From Okapia johnstoni (lineage: Eukaryota; Chordata; Mammalia; Artiodactyla; Giraffidae), in the NCBI GenBank assembly GCA_024291935.2, contig JAGTYA010000026.1, positions 10,334,001 through 10,398,000 of the forward strand: a stretch of 64,000 nucleotides of DNA. The letters are read 5' to 3'. The number at the start of each line of letters is the position of its first letter. Positions within the stretch are counted from its first letter, which is position 1. A program made the translations under genes and the position numbers. The notes below the pieces were generated by a model that had not been told where the DNA came from, ran no database searches, and worked only from the letters and a program-made list of their open reading frames with translations. This document shows positions 13,161-25,267 of this stretch, piece by piece.

Positions 13161-14484
13161 GAAGACTGTGTGTGGACATCTTGTCCACCCACCTTCAGAG
13201 GGGAGCACTTCCTTGAGCACACAGGTTTTATTTACCCTGAGAGCTCCTGGTGGGACGGCGTGGTCAGGACCATGGTCTCTGCCCACAGCACCCAGCGAAG
13301 CCCACAGCACTCCATCAGATGGTCATCAATCCTGGGCTCTGACCCGCTGACATGGTGGCCACAGGCCTGGGCAGAGGGTCAGGGATGTGACTGAATTCAC
13401 ATCTCGCATCCTGGCACCCCTGGGGCTGGACCCCAAAGGCCTGGCTCTCCCTGTTCCTGGCTCACCCTGACTCCCAGGTCTCCTGAAGTCATCTGTCTGC
13501 CCTTGTCTGTGTCTCACCCCTGGGACCCAGATGTCTCCTCTGCCCAAAGGTAGGTCGTGGAACTCAGCCCGGTCAAAAGGCTGACTAGGGCTGCATTGTT
13601 TCCCCAAATGTTAATATGCTGACGCTAAGGGGACTTGAAACCATGTATGTCATCGGAGGAAGGGTTAGAAGGGCCGGGGCGGCTTTGCCTGGAGAAGACC
13701 GGAAGGGGACATGAGAGCTGTCGGCGGGGATTTGGAGGCCTGTCATGTGGCAGAGGGAGCCGGCTTGTTCCCAGCAGCTCCACAGGGCAGGCTTAGGATC
13801 GTGGGGGGAAGATCGAGGGAGACAGACACAGCAGCCCTAGCTACCAGTGCCTGCTCATGGAGGGTCTGCCTCCCACAAAAGCAGCTTCCTATCCTTGGCA
13901 GGGCTGCCCAGGGGGTTTTTTTCATTGATGGGGCCTGACTTCCGAGGTCCCTTGCAGCCAAAGACACAGTGACCCCACGGTCTAGGAATGGTTTCACTCT
14001 GGCTGGCAGGCAAGAGCATGCTTGCCCCACTTGGTGGCAATATCGTATGCTGGCCGAGGGCGTTGTGCCACTTGTTTGTGGGATCAATGCAGTTTCACAC
14101 TGGCAAGCCTTTTGTTTTACCCTAGATTCAAGGACTGTTCAAGGTTTGCTTGATGGGGAGTGGAGGGTGGGCAGGGAATCTTTAGGAGAGAGGTCAGCTG
14201 TGTGGAAGATGATAGCATCCACACATGCTGCAGGGGGTCCTAGGGTCACTGATCCAGGAGGGTTCAACTTCCCTTAGTAATATTTCCCTTTCTTCACATG
14301 GGACGTTCCATGGATATGAAACAGGGAAATCAGGTTCTTTTGGTTGCAAACGGCTTGAGGGGACGCGGCCCTATCTACTCAGCATCCATGTCTGTCTGTG
14401 GCCCCTGAGAAGTCCCTGGGAACCCTAGGTGTTCCAAAGAACACACTTGGAAAACCACTGATCACCCTCCTTTGTAGTGGGTGT

Positions 14485-14690
14485 GATGTCTGGGCAAAGA
14501 GTATAGGCTCGAAGTCAGACTGTCTGGGTTTGAGCCCTCACTCCACTACCTACAAGCTGAGTGACCTTGGACAAGGTACTTGACCCCCTTTGTGCCTCAG
14601 TTTCCCCACCTGTAAGATGGGGACAATCTTAATGCCCCCCTCAGCTGTTGTGCAGACTAAGTTGTCACTGCATGTAGAACACCTTGAACA
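14485..14690 (+). mobile_element. MIR SINE relic
   Basis: Forward MIR: tgagtgaccttggacaagg, then cagtttccccacctgtaa and the downstream gcatgtagaacacc. Confidence 0.75.
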
Positions 14691-15164
14691 CCTGTTCCTC
14701 GTCAGAGCAAGGACAGCTCAGCTCTTCCACACAGGAGGGCCCTGACATCTGTGAGGCTTAGTGCCTTGCAACCAGTGTCACACATCTGGTTAGTGGCCAG
14801 AAGAGGGCCTCAGCCTCCTTCCCCCAGACTCCAAGTTTGGTGCTCACTCTGCATGCCCACAGAATGCTGATTGCTTAAGACACGTGTTTTCTGGATCGCT
14901 GGGGACCGTTTGGAGGGGCCACTGGCTTCTGGGATTGACAGGCTCTGTCCTCAGGGGCTCTTCAACTTACAGCACAGGTTAAGGAGCAGTTTCTGATAAG
15001 GACCTTGTTTGGCAAAGAGAAAAGAGAGCTCCAGGGAGGTGACCCCATGGAGAATTGCCCCGTGGCCAAGAGATGTGGGGCAGGGTGAGTGCGGAGAGGG
15101 CACCAGAGCAGAGGAATCACCTGGGGTGTAATTGCCAACCACAGCTCCCAGCTCACGAGCTTGC

Positions 15165-15545
15165 TGACTCCTCCTCTGATCCTGCCCTCCTCTGCTCAAA
15201 AACCTTTCATGGCTCCCACAGCCCACAAACACAAGGAGCCCCTCAGCGTGAAAGACAAAGCCCCTCTCCATCAGGCCCTACTCTCATCCCAACCTGGCCT
15301 CCACCACTTCCTTCCCATCCCCTAGTCCAGATCTTCCAACAACACGCCTGACCATTCTTCCCCTCTCATGCCTTTGCTCTTGCTGTTCCCTCTGCCCAGG
15401 TTGTGCCACCTTCACATTTTGTCCCTCTCCCAGACCACACCAAATACCACCTCCTTGGGGAAGCCTTCCCAGATAGCTCCCTAGTCCAGCAATCACTTCT
15501 CTGTCTGTGCTCTTGGAGCTCTCTGTACACCTGAGAACTGACACT
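15165..15545. mobile_element. L2 relic, long
   Basis: cctttcatggctcccacag, tctcatgcctttgctcttgc, ctgttccctctgccc and ccttggggaagccttccca are a recognisable stretch of L2. Confidence 0.75.
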
Positions 15546-15570
15546 GCCAACCCTAACAATAATCCTTATC

Positions 15571-15768
15571 TGCTCAGTCACTTCAGTCTTGTTCAACTCT
15601 TTGCGACCCCATGGACTATAGTCCACCTCTGTCCATCGGATTCTCCAGGCAAGAATACTGGAGTGGGTTGCCATGCCCTTCTCCAGGGGATGTTCCTGAC
15701 CCAGGGACCAACCTGTGGCTCCTGCATTGCAGGTGGATTATTTACTGCTGAGCCACCAGGAGAGCCCC
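15571..15768 (-). mobile_element. Bov-tA SINE
   Basis: Reverse complement of the ruminant SINE: tgctcagtcacttcagtctt ... gggttgccatgcccttc ... gagccaccaggagagcccc. Confidence 0.92.
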
Positions 15769-15835
15769 AATCTGTATCTACTGAGTACGAACAACAACTC
15801 CATGAGTGGGTGCCATTATCTTCACTTTATTTTTT

Positions 15836-15988
15836 TTTAATGTGGTGGTGGGGGATTAATTATTTTATTTTATTCTTTTGACTATGCTGTTCGGCATGCA
15901 GGATCTTAGTTCCCCGACCAGGGATCGAAACTGTGCCCCTGTGGTGGAAGCTCAGACTCTTAACCACTGGACCACCAGGGAAGTCCCC
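15836..15988 (-). mobile_element. CHR-type SINE
   Basis: Reverse: cccgaccagggatcgaaact ... cttaaccactggaccacc ... agggaagtcccc. Flanked by tatcttcacttt on both sides, a target-site duplication. Confidence 0.88.
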
Positions 15989-17860
15989 TATCTTCACTTT
16001 GTGGAGGAAATGGAGACACTGAGCAGTTAAGACACTTGTTCAAGGCCACACAGCTATTAAGAGGCAAAGACTGTACTCACACCTGAGTCTGTTCTCGGGT
16101 CTTCTGGAGTCTTGAGCTTCAGCCTGGGTGTCTATCTGCCACTCCCTGGTTCTAGGACATGAGCCGTCCTACGAACACTTAGCTGAATTCTCACCTGTCC
16201 CCTAGGCCTCAGGGTCAGTTCTTAATAGACAGTGGTTGAAGAAAGCTCAGCCCAAGACGGGATTTTATTTAAAACTGAGTTCAGCAAAGGAAGGTCTGCT
16301 CTCCCAGCCCACACAGCACCCCACCTCCAGGCCCTCTCTGTGGGGGCAGGGGCAGCTCCCATGGAGAGAGCTGGAAAGAGTGCTGGCCCCATTCCCAGAA
16401 GCTACGTCCGCACATCTCTTGGTCACAGGCCTGAGTCTGGGGGCCCTGGTGGTGTGGCCTATGGTATTATGGTCCCTCTGCACCCCCTGGAGCCTGAAGG
16501 TTCAATATGGAAGCCTCCCATCTGGCCTGAGAACCATGACACAAGTGGCCCCTCCAGCCTCAGCAGAGCTGTGCTCCTCTGCTGGAGGGAGAGAAGGGCA
16601 GGACCACTTCCCTGGTGTCTGCAGGCTGTCCAGGCCAGAGCTCCTGGGTGCTGTGGACTCTGAGGTTGACAGTGAGCTGGGTGCAGTGGCTTCCTGGGGG
16701 CCGAGGCTGGGGTCTCAGGACAGGAGGAAGCGTAGATGGCCTGGCAGGTGGACAGGGAAGGGCCTGGCAAGAGTGGCCTTTTCCCACAGCTTGGAGACTC
16801 CAGAAGTTGGGGTGGGAGGAGTGGAGCCCAAGTAGGATTCTGAGGAGACCAGACAACAGGACTGGCTGCCCAGAGTGCTGCAGTAGTGGTGGGAGGCAGC
16901 CCGAGGGCCCTGAGTGCTGGGGCTGACCGCTGAGCCCTCCTCCACGAGGCCCCACAGCAAAGCGACAGGGACCAGGCTCCCAGAAGCTAAAACCGCAGGA
17001 ACCGGGAGCAGACAGATATCGTCGACTCTTAATTACCACCATCGCTGAAACCAAAAAGCCCACGCAGGCTCCTCTGTAAATAAACAGTGTCTCCTTGACT
17101 TGAAGATCCATCCGGGCGCACACATATTTACAGAGCACGTGTGATCTGTGCGGTCTCTGTCGACTCACTCCCCCACACAATAATCTCTGGTCAAGGTTCC
17201 CCTTCCTTACATTTAGGTTTAAGCTCACGTTCACAACCACCTGTGAGGAGGGAGGGAGGAGGGTTAATCCACATTTACAGGGGGAGAAAACCGAGCGGTT
17301 AGGTGACTAAAGCCGCATAGCTAGCAAGCAGTGGGATTTGCACAGAAACCTGGCCTTTGGCTCCCAGGGCAAGTCCATCAAGGTTCCCACCCTGGAAGCA
17401 TAGAGCCCCTGTGCTGTTAGGATGGAGGCTGCAGGGCACACCCTCCGCCCCCCTGCCCTGGGAGCATACAGGGACACTGCGAGGGAACAAGGTGAGGCTG
17501 AGCTGGGGGTGGGGTGGGGCGGTGGCGGGGAAGGACTGGAAGCGAGCTCAGGGACTAGGGCAGGGGAGGACAGCGTGTGCGGAGGCCAGTTGGGTGGGCT
17601 TCCAGCCCAAGAAAAGCTGAACTAAAGGGAATGAGGACTGCTCAGGGGGTTCCAGATTCCCTCTTTGACTACACATGTGGCCGGCACTTGAGGAGGGTCT
17701 GTGAGGGCCCATAGGGCGCATGTCCTCAGAGGGGCTGTGGGAACTAACCCTTTTGGCAAATGAGGCTGGAGTTGTGGCTCAGAGTATGTTGGGGTTGGGG
17801 GGGAGGGGGGTGGAAGCATTCTTGGCAGAAGCTCTTTAACAGGTACTCGAAAGCCCAGTG

Positions 17861-18078
17861 GGGGCTTCCCTGGTGGCTCAGACAGTAAAGAATCTGCCTG
17901 CAATGCGGGAGACCTGGGTTCCATCCCTGGGTTGGGAAGATCCCTTGGAAGGGAGCATGGCAACCCACACCAGTATTCTTGCCTGGAGAATTCCATGGAC
18001 AGAGAAGCCTGGCGGGCTACAGTCTATGGAGTCACAAGAAGTCGGACACCACTGAGTGACTAAGTACAGCACAGCACA
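17861..18078 (+). mobile_element. Bov-tA SINE, full length
   Basis: Full ruminant SINE from gggcttccctggtggctc to the tail, bounded by the 12-base target-site duplication gaaagcccagtg (17,849-17,860 and 18,079-18,090). Lies about 350 bases before the transmembrane exon. Confidence 0.95.
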
Positions 18079-18423
18079 GAAAGCCCAGTGAGGTCTGGGT
18101 AGGCCAGGGGCACACTTGACCTCTCCCTTGTGGGGCATGAAGTTTGGGGGATGGGGAGTACCCCATGCAGGGTCCATGCAGTAAGGGACTGGGAGAGACC
18201 TACCAGAGGCTCCCATTTTACAGATAAGGAAAGGGAGGTGCAGAGAGAAAAAGAGAATGCCCAAAGTGAGCCCGCAAGGCAGAGGTGAGTGCAGAAAGTG
18301 GGGCGCACAGCTCCCAGTGTGGGTTGGGCAGCTGTTCGGGATGATGAGGGGGGGGGCCTCTGGGCTGAAGGAGAATGGCTGGCCCTGACCAGAGAGGGTC
18401 TGACCTTTGCATGTCCTCTCCAG

Positions 18424-18527
18424 GGGCGCCCACCCGAGATGTCCTGCTGGTCTCTGTCATCATCACCGTCAGCCTTAGCGTCACTGTCGTCCTCTGCGGC
18501 CTCTGCCACTGGTGTCAGCGCAAACTG
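18424..18527 (+). CDS. SYT7: SYT7 transmembrane exon
   Basis: Encodes a 34-residue segment starting [10 protein letters not shown] and ending CHWCQRKL, preceded by two bases that complete a Gly codon from the upstream exon. A hydrophobic stretch of about 23 residues ([20 protein letters not shown]) is the single membrane span. The CGLCHWC cysteines at its cytosolic edge are the palmitoylation-type cysteines typical of synaptotagmins. The acceptor is ctctccag at 18,416-18,423 and the donor gtgagg begins at 18,528. The exon is 104 nt (2 + 34 codons) and leaves at phase 0. The sequence closely matches mammalian SYT7 as I remember it. Confidence 0.95.
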
Positions 18528-20747
18528 GTGAGGCTCCTAAGGGCCCCCCGGGGACTCAGCCTGGCCCTGCACCCCGCCCTCCTCAATGACAGGCTCGTGA
18601 ACGCTCTCAAGGGCGCGCGCCCACGACCCACCTGCCCACAGAGCCAGGCACACTTCCATGGAAATTCACACCGGGCGCTCTGTGTATGCTGGGGCTTGGT
18701 CCTATATGTCTGTGTGCACACCCAGAGCCACACACCCAGGCACACACTGGTGGACAGACAGGGGTCTCACGGGCATTCGCACGCTCGTGACTACGCGCAC
18801 ACACGCCCCACTTCCCGCAGAAAGGACCGCAGGCACACACGCGCAGACTCAGAATGGAGAGCCCCCTTCCACCCAGCGCCGCGCGCCCCCTCCCCTCTGT
18901 CCGCGCGTTCCCGCCACCACCCAGGGCTGGGCGTGGCCGAGCCGGGCCTCCTGTCCAATGAGGAGGCTCCGCCCGCCCCTCCTCGCCCCCTCCCCCAGTG
19001 CCCGCCCATCCATCCTGGTTCTCGGGGGTTTGTACAGGCACAAACGGCTTCTTTTCATTTTTAACGATGACTGGGAAATTAACGAGCAGGATTAGGCCAT
19101 CAATAAGTAACGAGACCGTCAGGAGGGACATTCATCACCGGAGGGCGCCGGGAGGGGGAGCCGGCCTGAATCACCCTCCTGCACCCCCGCAGCTCCCCAA
19201 GCGTGGCTGCCCTTGAGGCCGCGCCCCCATTCCCCCTTCTGCTGCCCCAGTTTAGAAGTGCTGCGAGGTCTTTTAGGACTGCAGGGGGCACCCCCGGAGG
19301 TGGGCCCAGAGGTGTCCCAGGTGTGGGGCGTTTCTGAGGCTTCGGTGAAGAAGGGTGCCTGGCAGACACCTTCCATGCCCCAGATCGAGGATGGTGGGAA
19401 TGAGGGCAGGGTGCCACATTTTTCTCCCTGCCAGATCACAGAGGGGCGAGGGGCAGGGAGTGCTGTGGCCATGGGTACCGTGTAGGTGGGGGCTCCATGC
19501 CTCAGTCCTAATGAGGAGAAGAGGCAGATACCCCTGGGGCCAGACCCAAGAGGCCAGCATGCTCCCTTCAGGAAAGGCAAGCCCGGGAGTTGGGGGTGTT
19601 CTTCTTCATCCCTGGATGTGCCGTTTCAGGCAGCCCTGTTCCCTGGGGAGGAGCCAGGGAGCAGGCCAACCCGGCCCCATGCGCGAGAGTGTGCGAGTAT
19701 GTGTGTGTGACTCGGGCCCACTCCTTTCGTGCAGGTGCCAAGCTGGCTGCCCTGCATTGTTCCTGGATTTCCTGTCTCTGTGTCTGTCTCAGAATTTCAG
19801 AGGAGGTGGAGGAGGGGTCTTGGCCACGTGCCTGTGTGTGCCAGTGTCCTCAGAGGCCTGGGAGGGGCTGAGCCTGCACTGCAGCCCTGTGCGTTTCGTT
19901 GCAGGGCCCCTTAGGCTGCCCGTCTGTCTGTATTTGAAGGCAGGGGACTGTTGTATGAACAGGCACCGCTGGTGACCTTGAGTGGGGGGTCTTTTGTGCT
20001 GGGGGTGTCAATTTTGAGGACATTAGTGCTGTGCGTGTGTGTGTGTGTGTTCCACCCTGCATGGTGGGATGTGGATCATCTCATCACATCCCCATGTAAG
20101 TGCTGCAGTGTGTGTGTGTGTGCATGCGTGCATGTGTGTGTGTGTGCATGCATATCTCTGTGTTTGTTGAGGGCCTCACCCCCACTCACCTGGGGACAGG
20201 AGTTCAGAGATGACAGCTTTTGTAGCAGGTGGGGGGCTGTCACTGCAGGAAGTGCCTTGGGAAGCTGAGAACTGCAGAACCTTCCCTGGCCCAGCCCTTC
20301 CTCCCAGCCTCCAGCCAGGAGCTTCCTCCCGGGTCCAGACCAGACCGGCACGTGTCGCTCTTTGACTTGATCTTCTGAGCTGCTGCTCGAACATTACTTT
20401 GCCCAGGACCCTCCAGTCCTGCCACCCTTTCCCCCCTGCCCCTCCATCCGGGTCTCAGAAGCTAGGGAGCTTTTTGTCCAGATTGTCTCCGTGTTCCACG
20501 GAAGGGGCTTTCAAATGCACTCCCCCTACCCCCACACAGTTGCTGGCTCTCCTTGCCTTCCTGTCCCCTCAGCAGCAGTGACGTGATATCTGACAGCCCA
20601 GATCCCATTTCCAAACATTAATAACTTCCTTAATCTCCAGCTGGCTTTTTCCGGATCAGCCTGGCCATCCCCCTCCCTGCTAAGCAGGCTGGGGGGATCA
20701 GGCTCATTTGGAGCCACCTAAGTCTCCAGTGGGGGGTGCTTCTTAAA

Positions 20748-20950
20748 TGGCACTGGTGGTAAAGAATCCACCGGCCAATGCAGCAGACGCTGAGACCTGG
20801 GTTTGATCCCTGGGTTGGGAAGATCCCCTGGAGAAGGAAATGGCAACCCACTCCAGTATTCTTGCCTGGGAAATCCCATGGACAGAGGAGCCTGGCAAGC
20901 AGGAGTCCATGGGGTCACAAGAATGGGCCACGACTGAGCACTTGTCAGCA
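20748..20950 (+). mobile_element. Bov-tA SINE
   Basis: Ruminant SINE with a slightly damaged head (actggtggtaaagaatcc) and an intact body (gatcccctggagaaggaaat ... cacgactgagc). Confidence 0.92.
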
Positions 20951-22082
20951 GCAATGTCTCCAGGACCCCAGCTGGGGTTCCTCTCTGCCCCATTTACTTC
21001 CCCCTGACCCTTAAAGCAAGTCCTGCCTTGGTTCCTGTCCCCCATATGCCCCAGCTCCTCTGCAAAAGGATTGTTGCAGCTGAAGGGGAAGCTTTCCTGA
21101 GCTGCGGCAGGAAAATGGGCAGGCAGAAGCTTCCAGAACACCCTGGGTGAGCCAAGTGGCTGGGCTTGGGGCAGGGGCAATGGACCAGTCTTAGAAGAGG
21201 GTGCTGGCCAGAGCAAGTTCCCTGAAGACCAGGAAGAAAGAGGAAAAGGGGTGAGGGGTAGGGTGGGGACTGCCAGCAGATGCTCCCTGCCTCAGGCTGC
21301 CTGAACAGCTGGAGAACCGCGGGTCGGGGGCTCCTGACTGAGGATCCTGCCCATGAAGGGCCCTGGGCCACCACAGAGGTGCTCCAGGCTCCCCACCTTC
21401 CCAGGTGGAACTAGGAATTGTTTTGGGCTTGAACTTCTGGGTGACAATGGAAGGGACCAGAGCTGAGCTGAGAGAGGGCAGCTTTTGTGGACCCAAGGGA
21501 TCCAGCAGCTCTGTTTTGTTTTTTTTTTTTCGCTCTTTGGGTTCTGGCTCAGAGCATCAGCCTGAGGCTGGGATGCCAGAGTGAGTGGGGCCCCACACCA
21601 AGTACCAGAGCCCATACAGCCCCTGCCGTTGGTGGCTACATTCCCAAGGATGAGAGCTGAAGTAGGTAAAGAGAAACATTAAAGCCGTGATGAGAACCTT
21701 GAAGGGTGAGGGATGGGGGCTCATCCAGGGATGCTACACCATTTCAGAAAGGAGGAAGGGAGGCCAGAGAGGGTGAGGGACGTGAGCGGGTGACATGGGG
21801 AGTGTGGGGCACTGCTGGGACAGGACCCCGGTGCCCCCAAAGCACAGGGGTGCTGGGGGGTGGCATGAGGGCTCTCCCTCCAGCCCCACCCCCCTTCCTG
21901 CGAGCTCCACTGTTGTTGTCCCTTAACAGGCAGCTCTGGTCCCGGGAAGGGGCTGCAGCTGGCAGGAGCGTCGGGGAACACGGCTGTGCGGCTTTTATTT
22001 TGCTTTAGGGAGAATGGAATAATTGACTGTTGTGGCTATGGTCTTGGCGCACATGACGGGATGTTGGGGAAATGTATGCCTG

Positions 22083-22160
22083 CTTGTGTGTGTGCGTGTG
22101 TGTGTGTGCGCGTGTGTGTGCGTGTGTGCGTGTGTACGCGGGTATGTGTGTGTGTGTGTC
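22083..22160 (+). repeat. (TG/CG)n alternating purine-pyrimidine tract
   Basis: Long run of TG with interspersed CG (gtgtgcgcgtgtgtgtgcgt). Such DNA readily forms Z-DNA. Confidence 0.85.
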
Positions 22161-23116
22161 CCTCTCCCTACTCCGCTGGGCAGGGGCAGGCCAGTGCCCC
22201 GTGGGTGACAGCCCCAGCCCCTGCACTCCCCCTTCCCTGCCCGTGAGGCAGGCCCGTGGCCCCTGGGTGCGCGTGAGGACGCTCGGTGGCCGCCAAGAAT
22301 GTTAATGGTGCCGGGCTCTGCAGGAGCTAAATTTAGAAACCCAAACCAAGAAGGTGAATGGTGCTCACCTTCCCGGAAGCAGGCCCAGTCACCGCTGCAG
22401 CCGTGGCCTTACCTCAGCCAGGGGACCTGGCATGCCCACCCTGTGGTGCCCGTCATCCTGCCCGGCCCCTCCCTCCACTCATGCTGGTTGAGGACCTCTA
22501 GGGGGCTGAGCCTGGCTGCCCCCAGCCCCAGAGTCCTTGGGCAGCCCCGCTTCCTTCCTACAGCGGTGGGTCCTCAGGCCCTGCCCTGCCTCACAGGCCC
22601 AGAGCAGAAGCGCCTCAAGGAGCCCCCAGACAGTAAGGAACCCTGCCCCGGCAGGACTAGGCACGGGCCTTCTCCCCGCCCCCGCCGCTCACGTCACTGG
22701 CCACTGCCAACCTTGCCCTGCAGGATGCCACCCCCACCATCTGGGGGCAGTGACGTGGCCCGTGTGACGTGGCCAGGCGCCTGAGAGCCGTCTGTCCATG
22801 GCAGAGGGAGATATGTTTCTGGGAGCCGAGCCAGAGCCCCAGGAGACAGGCAGGCGGGAGGGGCCTCGTCCCCGGGGGTCAGGGATGCGGTGCAGGTCAA
22901 CGGGGCGGGGCGTGGGGCCCAGGAACTGCCAACCGGAGAGCAGAGATGGGTGGGGGTCGGCACCCCCGGCTGGTGGTGCCCTCACACGTTGGCCCTGGCC
23001 CTTGCCACCGAGTCTGGGCTCCCATCCACTCCCCTCCCCGCTGGGACCTTGCTCTGGGGAGGCAGGGAGAGGCCAGGCCGTGTCTCCCAGGAGTGACTCC
23101 GGTGCTGTCTCCACAG

Positions 23117-23196
23117 GGGAAACGCTACAAGAACTCCTTGGAGACGGTGGGCACGCCAGACTCAGGGCGTGGGCGCAGTGAGAAGAAGGCCATCAA
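23117..23196 (+). CDS. SYT7: SYT7 proximal linker exon
   Basis: Reads [20 protein letters not shown] then SEKKAI, a basic, serine-rich cytosolic juxtamembrane linker. The acceptor is ctccacag and the donor is AA|gtaggt at 23,196/23,197. The apparent TAG in aagtag is therefore intronic, not a stop. The exon is 80 nt and ends after two bases (AA) of a codon. Whichever downstream exon is joined supplies the third base: G gives Lys (41,256 exon), T gives Asn (27,333, 28,368 or 31,972 exon). This junction is the hub of the alternative splicing. Confidence 0.93.
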
Positions 23197-24782
23197 GTAG
23201 GTGCCAGGCTTCGAGTCTGGGGTGGGGCACGCAGGCAGTCCAGGTGGGAGGAGCTGCCCGGCTGTGGTCACAGGCAGTTTCCCCCTTACACCTGGGTGCC
23301 ACCCTCTCTCCCCCCCCACCCCCATATATGCCCTCCCAGCGCCTCGGAGTGACTCCAGGGTTCTGCCTTCTCTGCCGTGCCTCCCAGAACCCTCTCAAGG
23401 ATCCAGAGCCCCCAGCCCTATCTCTGGCTGCCGTCACTCCCAGCACGGTCTGCCTCCTCACTCAACCTGGGTACTGGGTCCTCCATCAACCCGCACATCA
23501 CTCGCATGGTCCTCCAGCCCTGCCTGGCTCCCCTGCACCTCCAAGCTCCTCCCCCAGCTGGGGAGCCCCTCTTTGGGGGGTGGGCTGGAGGGGGCTCGGA
23601 CCCCACCTGTGTTCTGAGGGTCACCTGGAAAGAGAACAGATAAGAACCCTGGGCACCCTGGCAGAACCCGGTGCTGGATGGCTCTTGGAAGCAGAGCGAT
23701 GGGGGAGGTCTCCCTGGTCACCCTGGGTCCCCTGGTTTCCCCATTTGGCTCTGCAGTCCCTCTTCAAGTGGGCAGGTCTGCCTTGCCCTGCAGACCACTC
23801 CTGAGGGTCACTGGGAGACATTGGGTTAAGCTCCCAACCCCGCCACTGGGGACTCTAGGAACTGGGTGGGGGGAGAGGCCTCTTCCTAGAGGGCTCTCTG
23901 CCCTCTGGCCTGATGGATCGCCCCCTTCCTCTCTGCCTAGCCCCGGCCTTCAGTGAGAGGTGGCTGGGCACCCTTCCATCTTAGCCTGCCAGGGCTGAGC
24001 TTGCCGGCTAAGGGCTCTGCCTGGAAGCGGGGCCTCCTCCAGCACCCCCTTCCCGACTCAAGGCCCTACTGCTCCTGCCCACGCCTTCCCTCCTGCCCTC
24101 CCCCTGGTCCATCTTCCTCTCTCCCTCCTTCCCTCCCCGCCCCACCCTGCTCCTGAGGGCTCCCTCCCTACCCTGCCTCGGGGGCCCCCCTCCTCTTTTT
24201 TCATCTCTCGCTCTGACCCTGTTTGGGGCCTTCACAGAAGCTGTGGGTGTGTGTCTGTGGGGGGATCGGTAAGTGGAGGGGTGGGCCAGGCAGAGGTTGG
24301 GGGTGGGGAGGAGGCTCGGGAGGAGGCTGCCGGGAGCCTTTGAAGCTGAGTTCGGTTGCACACTCTCCAGTCTTCAAAGCTGAGAGCTGGCAGGTCTCAG
24401 GGGTTGTTGCAAGAGCCCAGGCCCCAGGCTTTCAGAAGGAGGGGAGGGACCACGTCGGGGAGCACGGGGCCAACCCAGCTCCTGTGCAGCCTCCAGGCCT
24501 GGACTCTAATCACCTCTGTAGCCACGGTCTGAGCCAGGAGGCCTGTCTCTGCCAGGTGACCATCACCTTCCTGGATAAGGGTGTGTGTGTCCCAGATAGT
24601 CCTAGAAAGGGCCATGAGAGGAGATGGGATACCAACAGCGGGGAGAGTGGGCAGCAGGCTCTGTGGGCTGGGACAAGGTCCACAGGTATCAGACCCTCTA
24701 CCCCAGGTGAAGGAAGCCACCTTTCATGGCTACATGCCCCCAGGTCCCTAGCCTTTGGCTTTTGCCTGGGCCCAAGCCAGTG

Positions 24783-24978
24783 GGCTTCCCTGGTGGCTCC
24801 AACGGTAAAGAATCTGCCCGCAATGCGGGAGAGCTGAGTTCGATCCCTGGGTTGGGAAGATCCCCTGGAAGAGGGAATGGCAACCGATTCCAATATTCTT
24901 GCCTGGAGATTTCTGTGGACAGAGGAATCTGGCAGGCTACATGGGGTCACAAAGAGTCGGACAAGACTGAGTGACTTA

Positions 24979-24979
<1 letters not shown>
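24783..24979 (+). mobile_element. Bov-tA SINE
   Basis: Full ruminant SINE from ggcttccctggtggctcc to actgagtgact, followed by (AC)n. The repeat aagccagtg flanks the whole unit (24,774-24,782 and 25,023-25,031). Confidence 0.93.

Positions 24980-25022
<43 letters not shown>
24980..25022 (+). repeat. (AC)n microsatellite
   Basis: About 21 AC units as the tail of the preceding SINE. Confidence 0.95.
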
Positions 25023-25024
<2 letters not shown>

Positions 25025-25160
25025 GCCAGTGAAGCGGCAGGAAGCAGGGTTTACCTGCTGCACAATCTCCCCATGGGCTTGGGACCTCCTCCCAAAGGAC
25101 CGTGTTATCAAGGATTCTGAGAAGCTGAATCCTTTAATAGTTGTTTTTCAAACTGTTAAT

Positions 25161-25267
25161 AGTGTTTCTCAAACTGTGTTCCTCAGAGCACTCGTGCCCT
25201 CAAAAAAGATTGATAGTGATCCCATGGATCCAGGGGTCCGCGACCAACTAAGTTTGGGAAACGCTGA
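25161..25267. mobile_element. MER20-like DNA transposon relic
   Basis: gtgtttctcaaactgtgttc at one end and agtttgggaaacgctga at the other resemble the inverted termini of the hAT-type MER20 family. The family name is from memory. Confidence 0.5.

Larger units (their letters stand above)
1..18423 (+). other. SYT7: SYT7 intron 1 (3' part)
   Basis: No exon recognised. Besides the elements listed separately, MIR relics are visible at about 3,010-3,240, 3,520-3,640, 3,810-4,040, 4,255-4,400, 5,460-5,690, 5,880-6,056, 7,370-7,480, 10,195-10,365, 11,225-11,360, 15,990-16,095, 17,215-17,350 and 18,213-18,290. L2-like sequence is visible near 200-385, 515-700 and 12,600-12,745. Most of 700-1,550, 1,750-3,000, 6,280-7,200, 7,500-9,900, 13,200-14,480 and 16,100-17,000 shows nothing I can name apart from the regulatory candidates noted. 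ORFs of up to about 226 codons occur but have no family resemblance. Confidence 0.8.
18528..23116 (+). other. SYT7: SYT7 intron 2
   Basis: GT-AG intron. A GC-rich segment with CCAAT and GC boxes lies at 18,860-19,015 and an AT-richer, possibly conserved block at 19,020-19,140. Alternating purine-pyrimidine tracts lie at 20,034-20,051, 20,108-20,156 and 22,083-22,160. One Bov-tA SINE lies at 20,748-20,950, and CRE-like half sites (TGACGTGG, CACGTCAC) cluster at 22,689-22,770. Nothing else named. Confidence 0.8.

Noticed and set aside
16236..17240. Overlapping ORFs of 199 codons (+) and 226 codons (-)
   Set aside because: Low-complexity translations with no family resemblance, in GC-rich intron sequence; they run into a reverse MIR and each other.
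23198..23200. In-frame TAG after the AIK codons of the 23,117 exon
   Set aside because: It lies inside the donor AA|gtaggt; using this donor gives the correct phase to every possible next exon.
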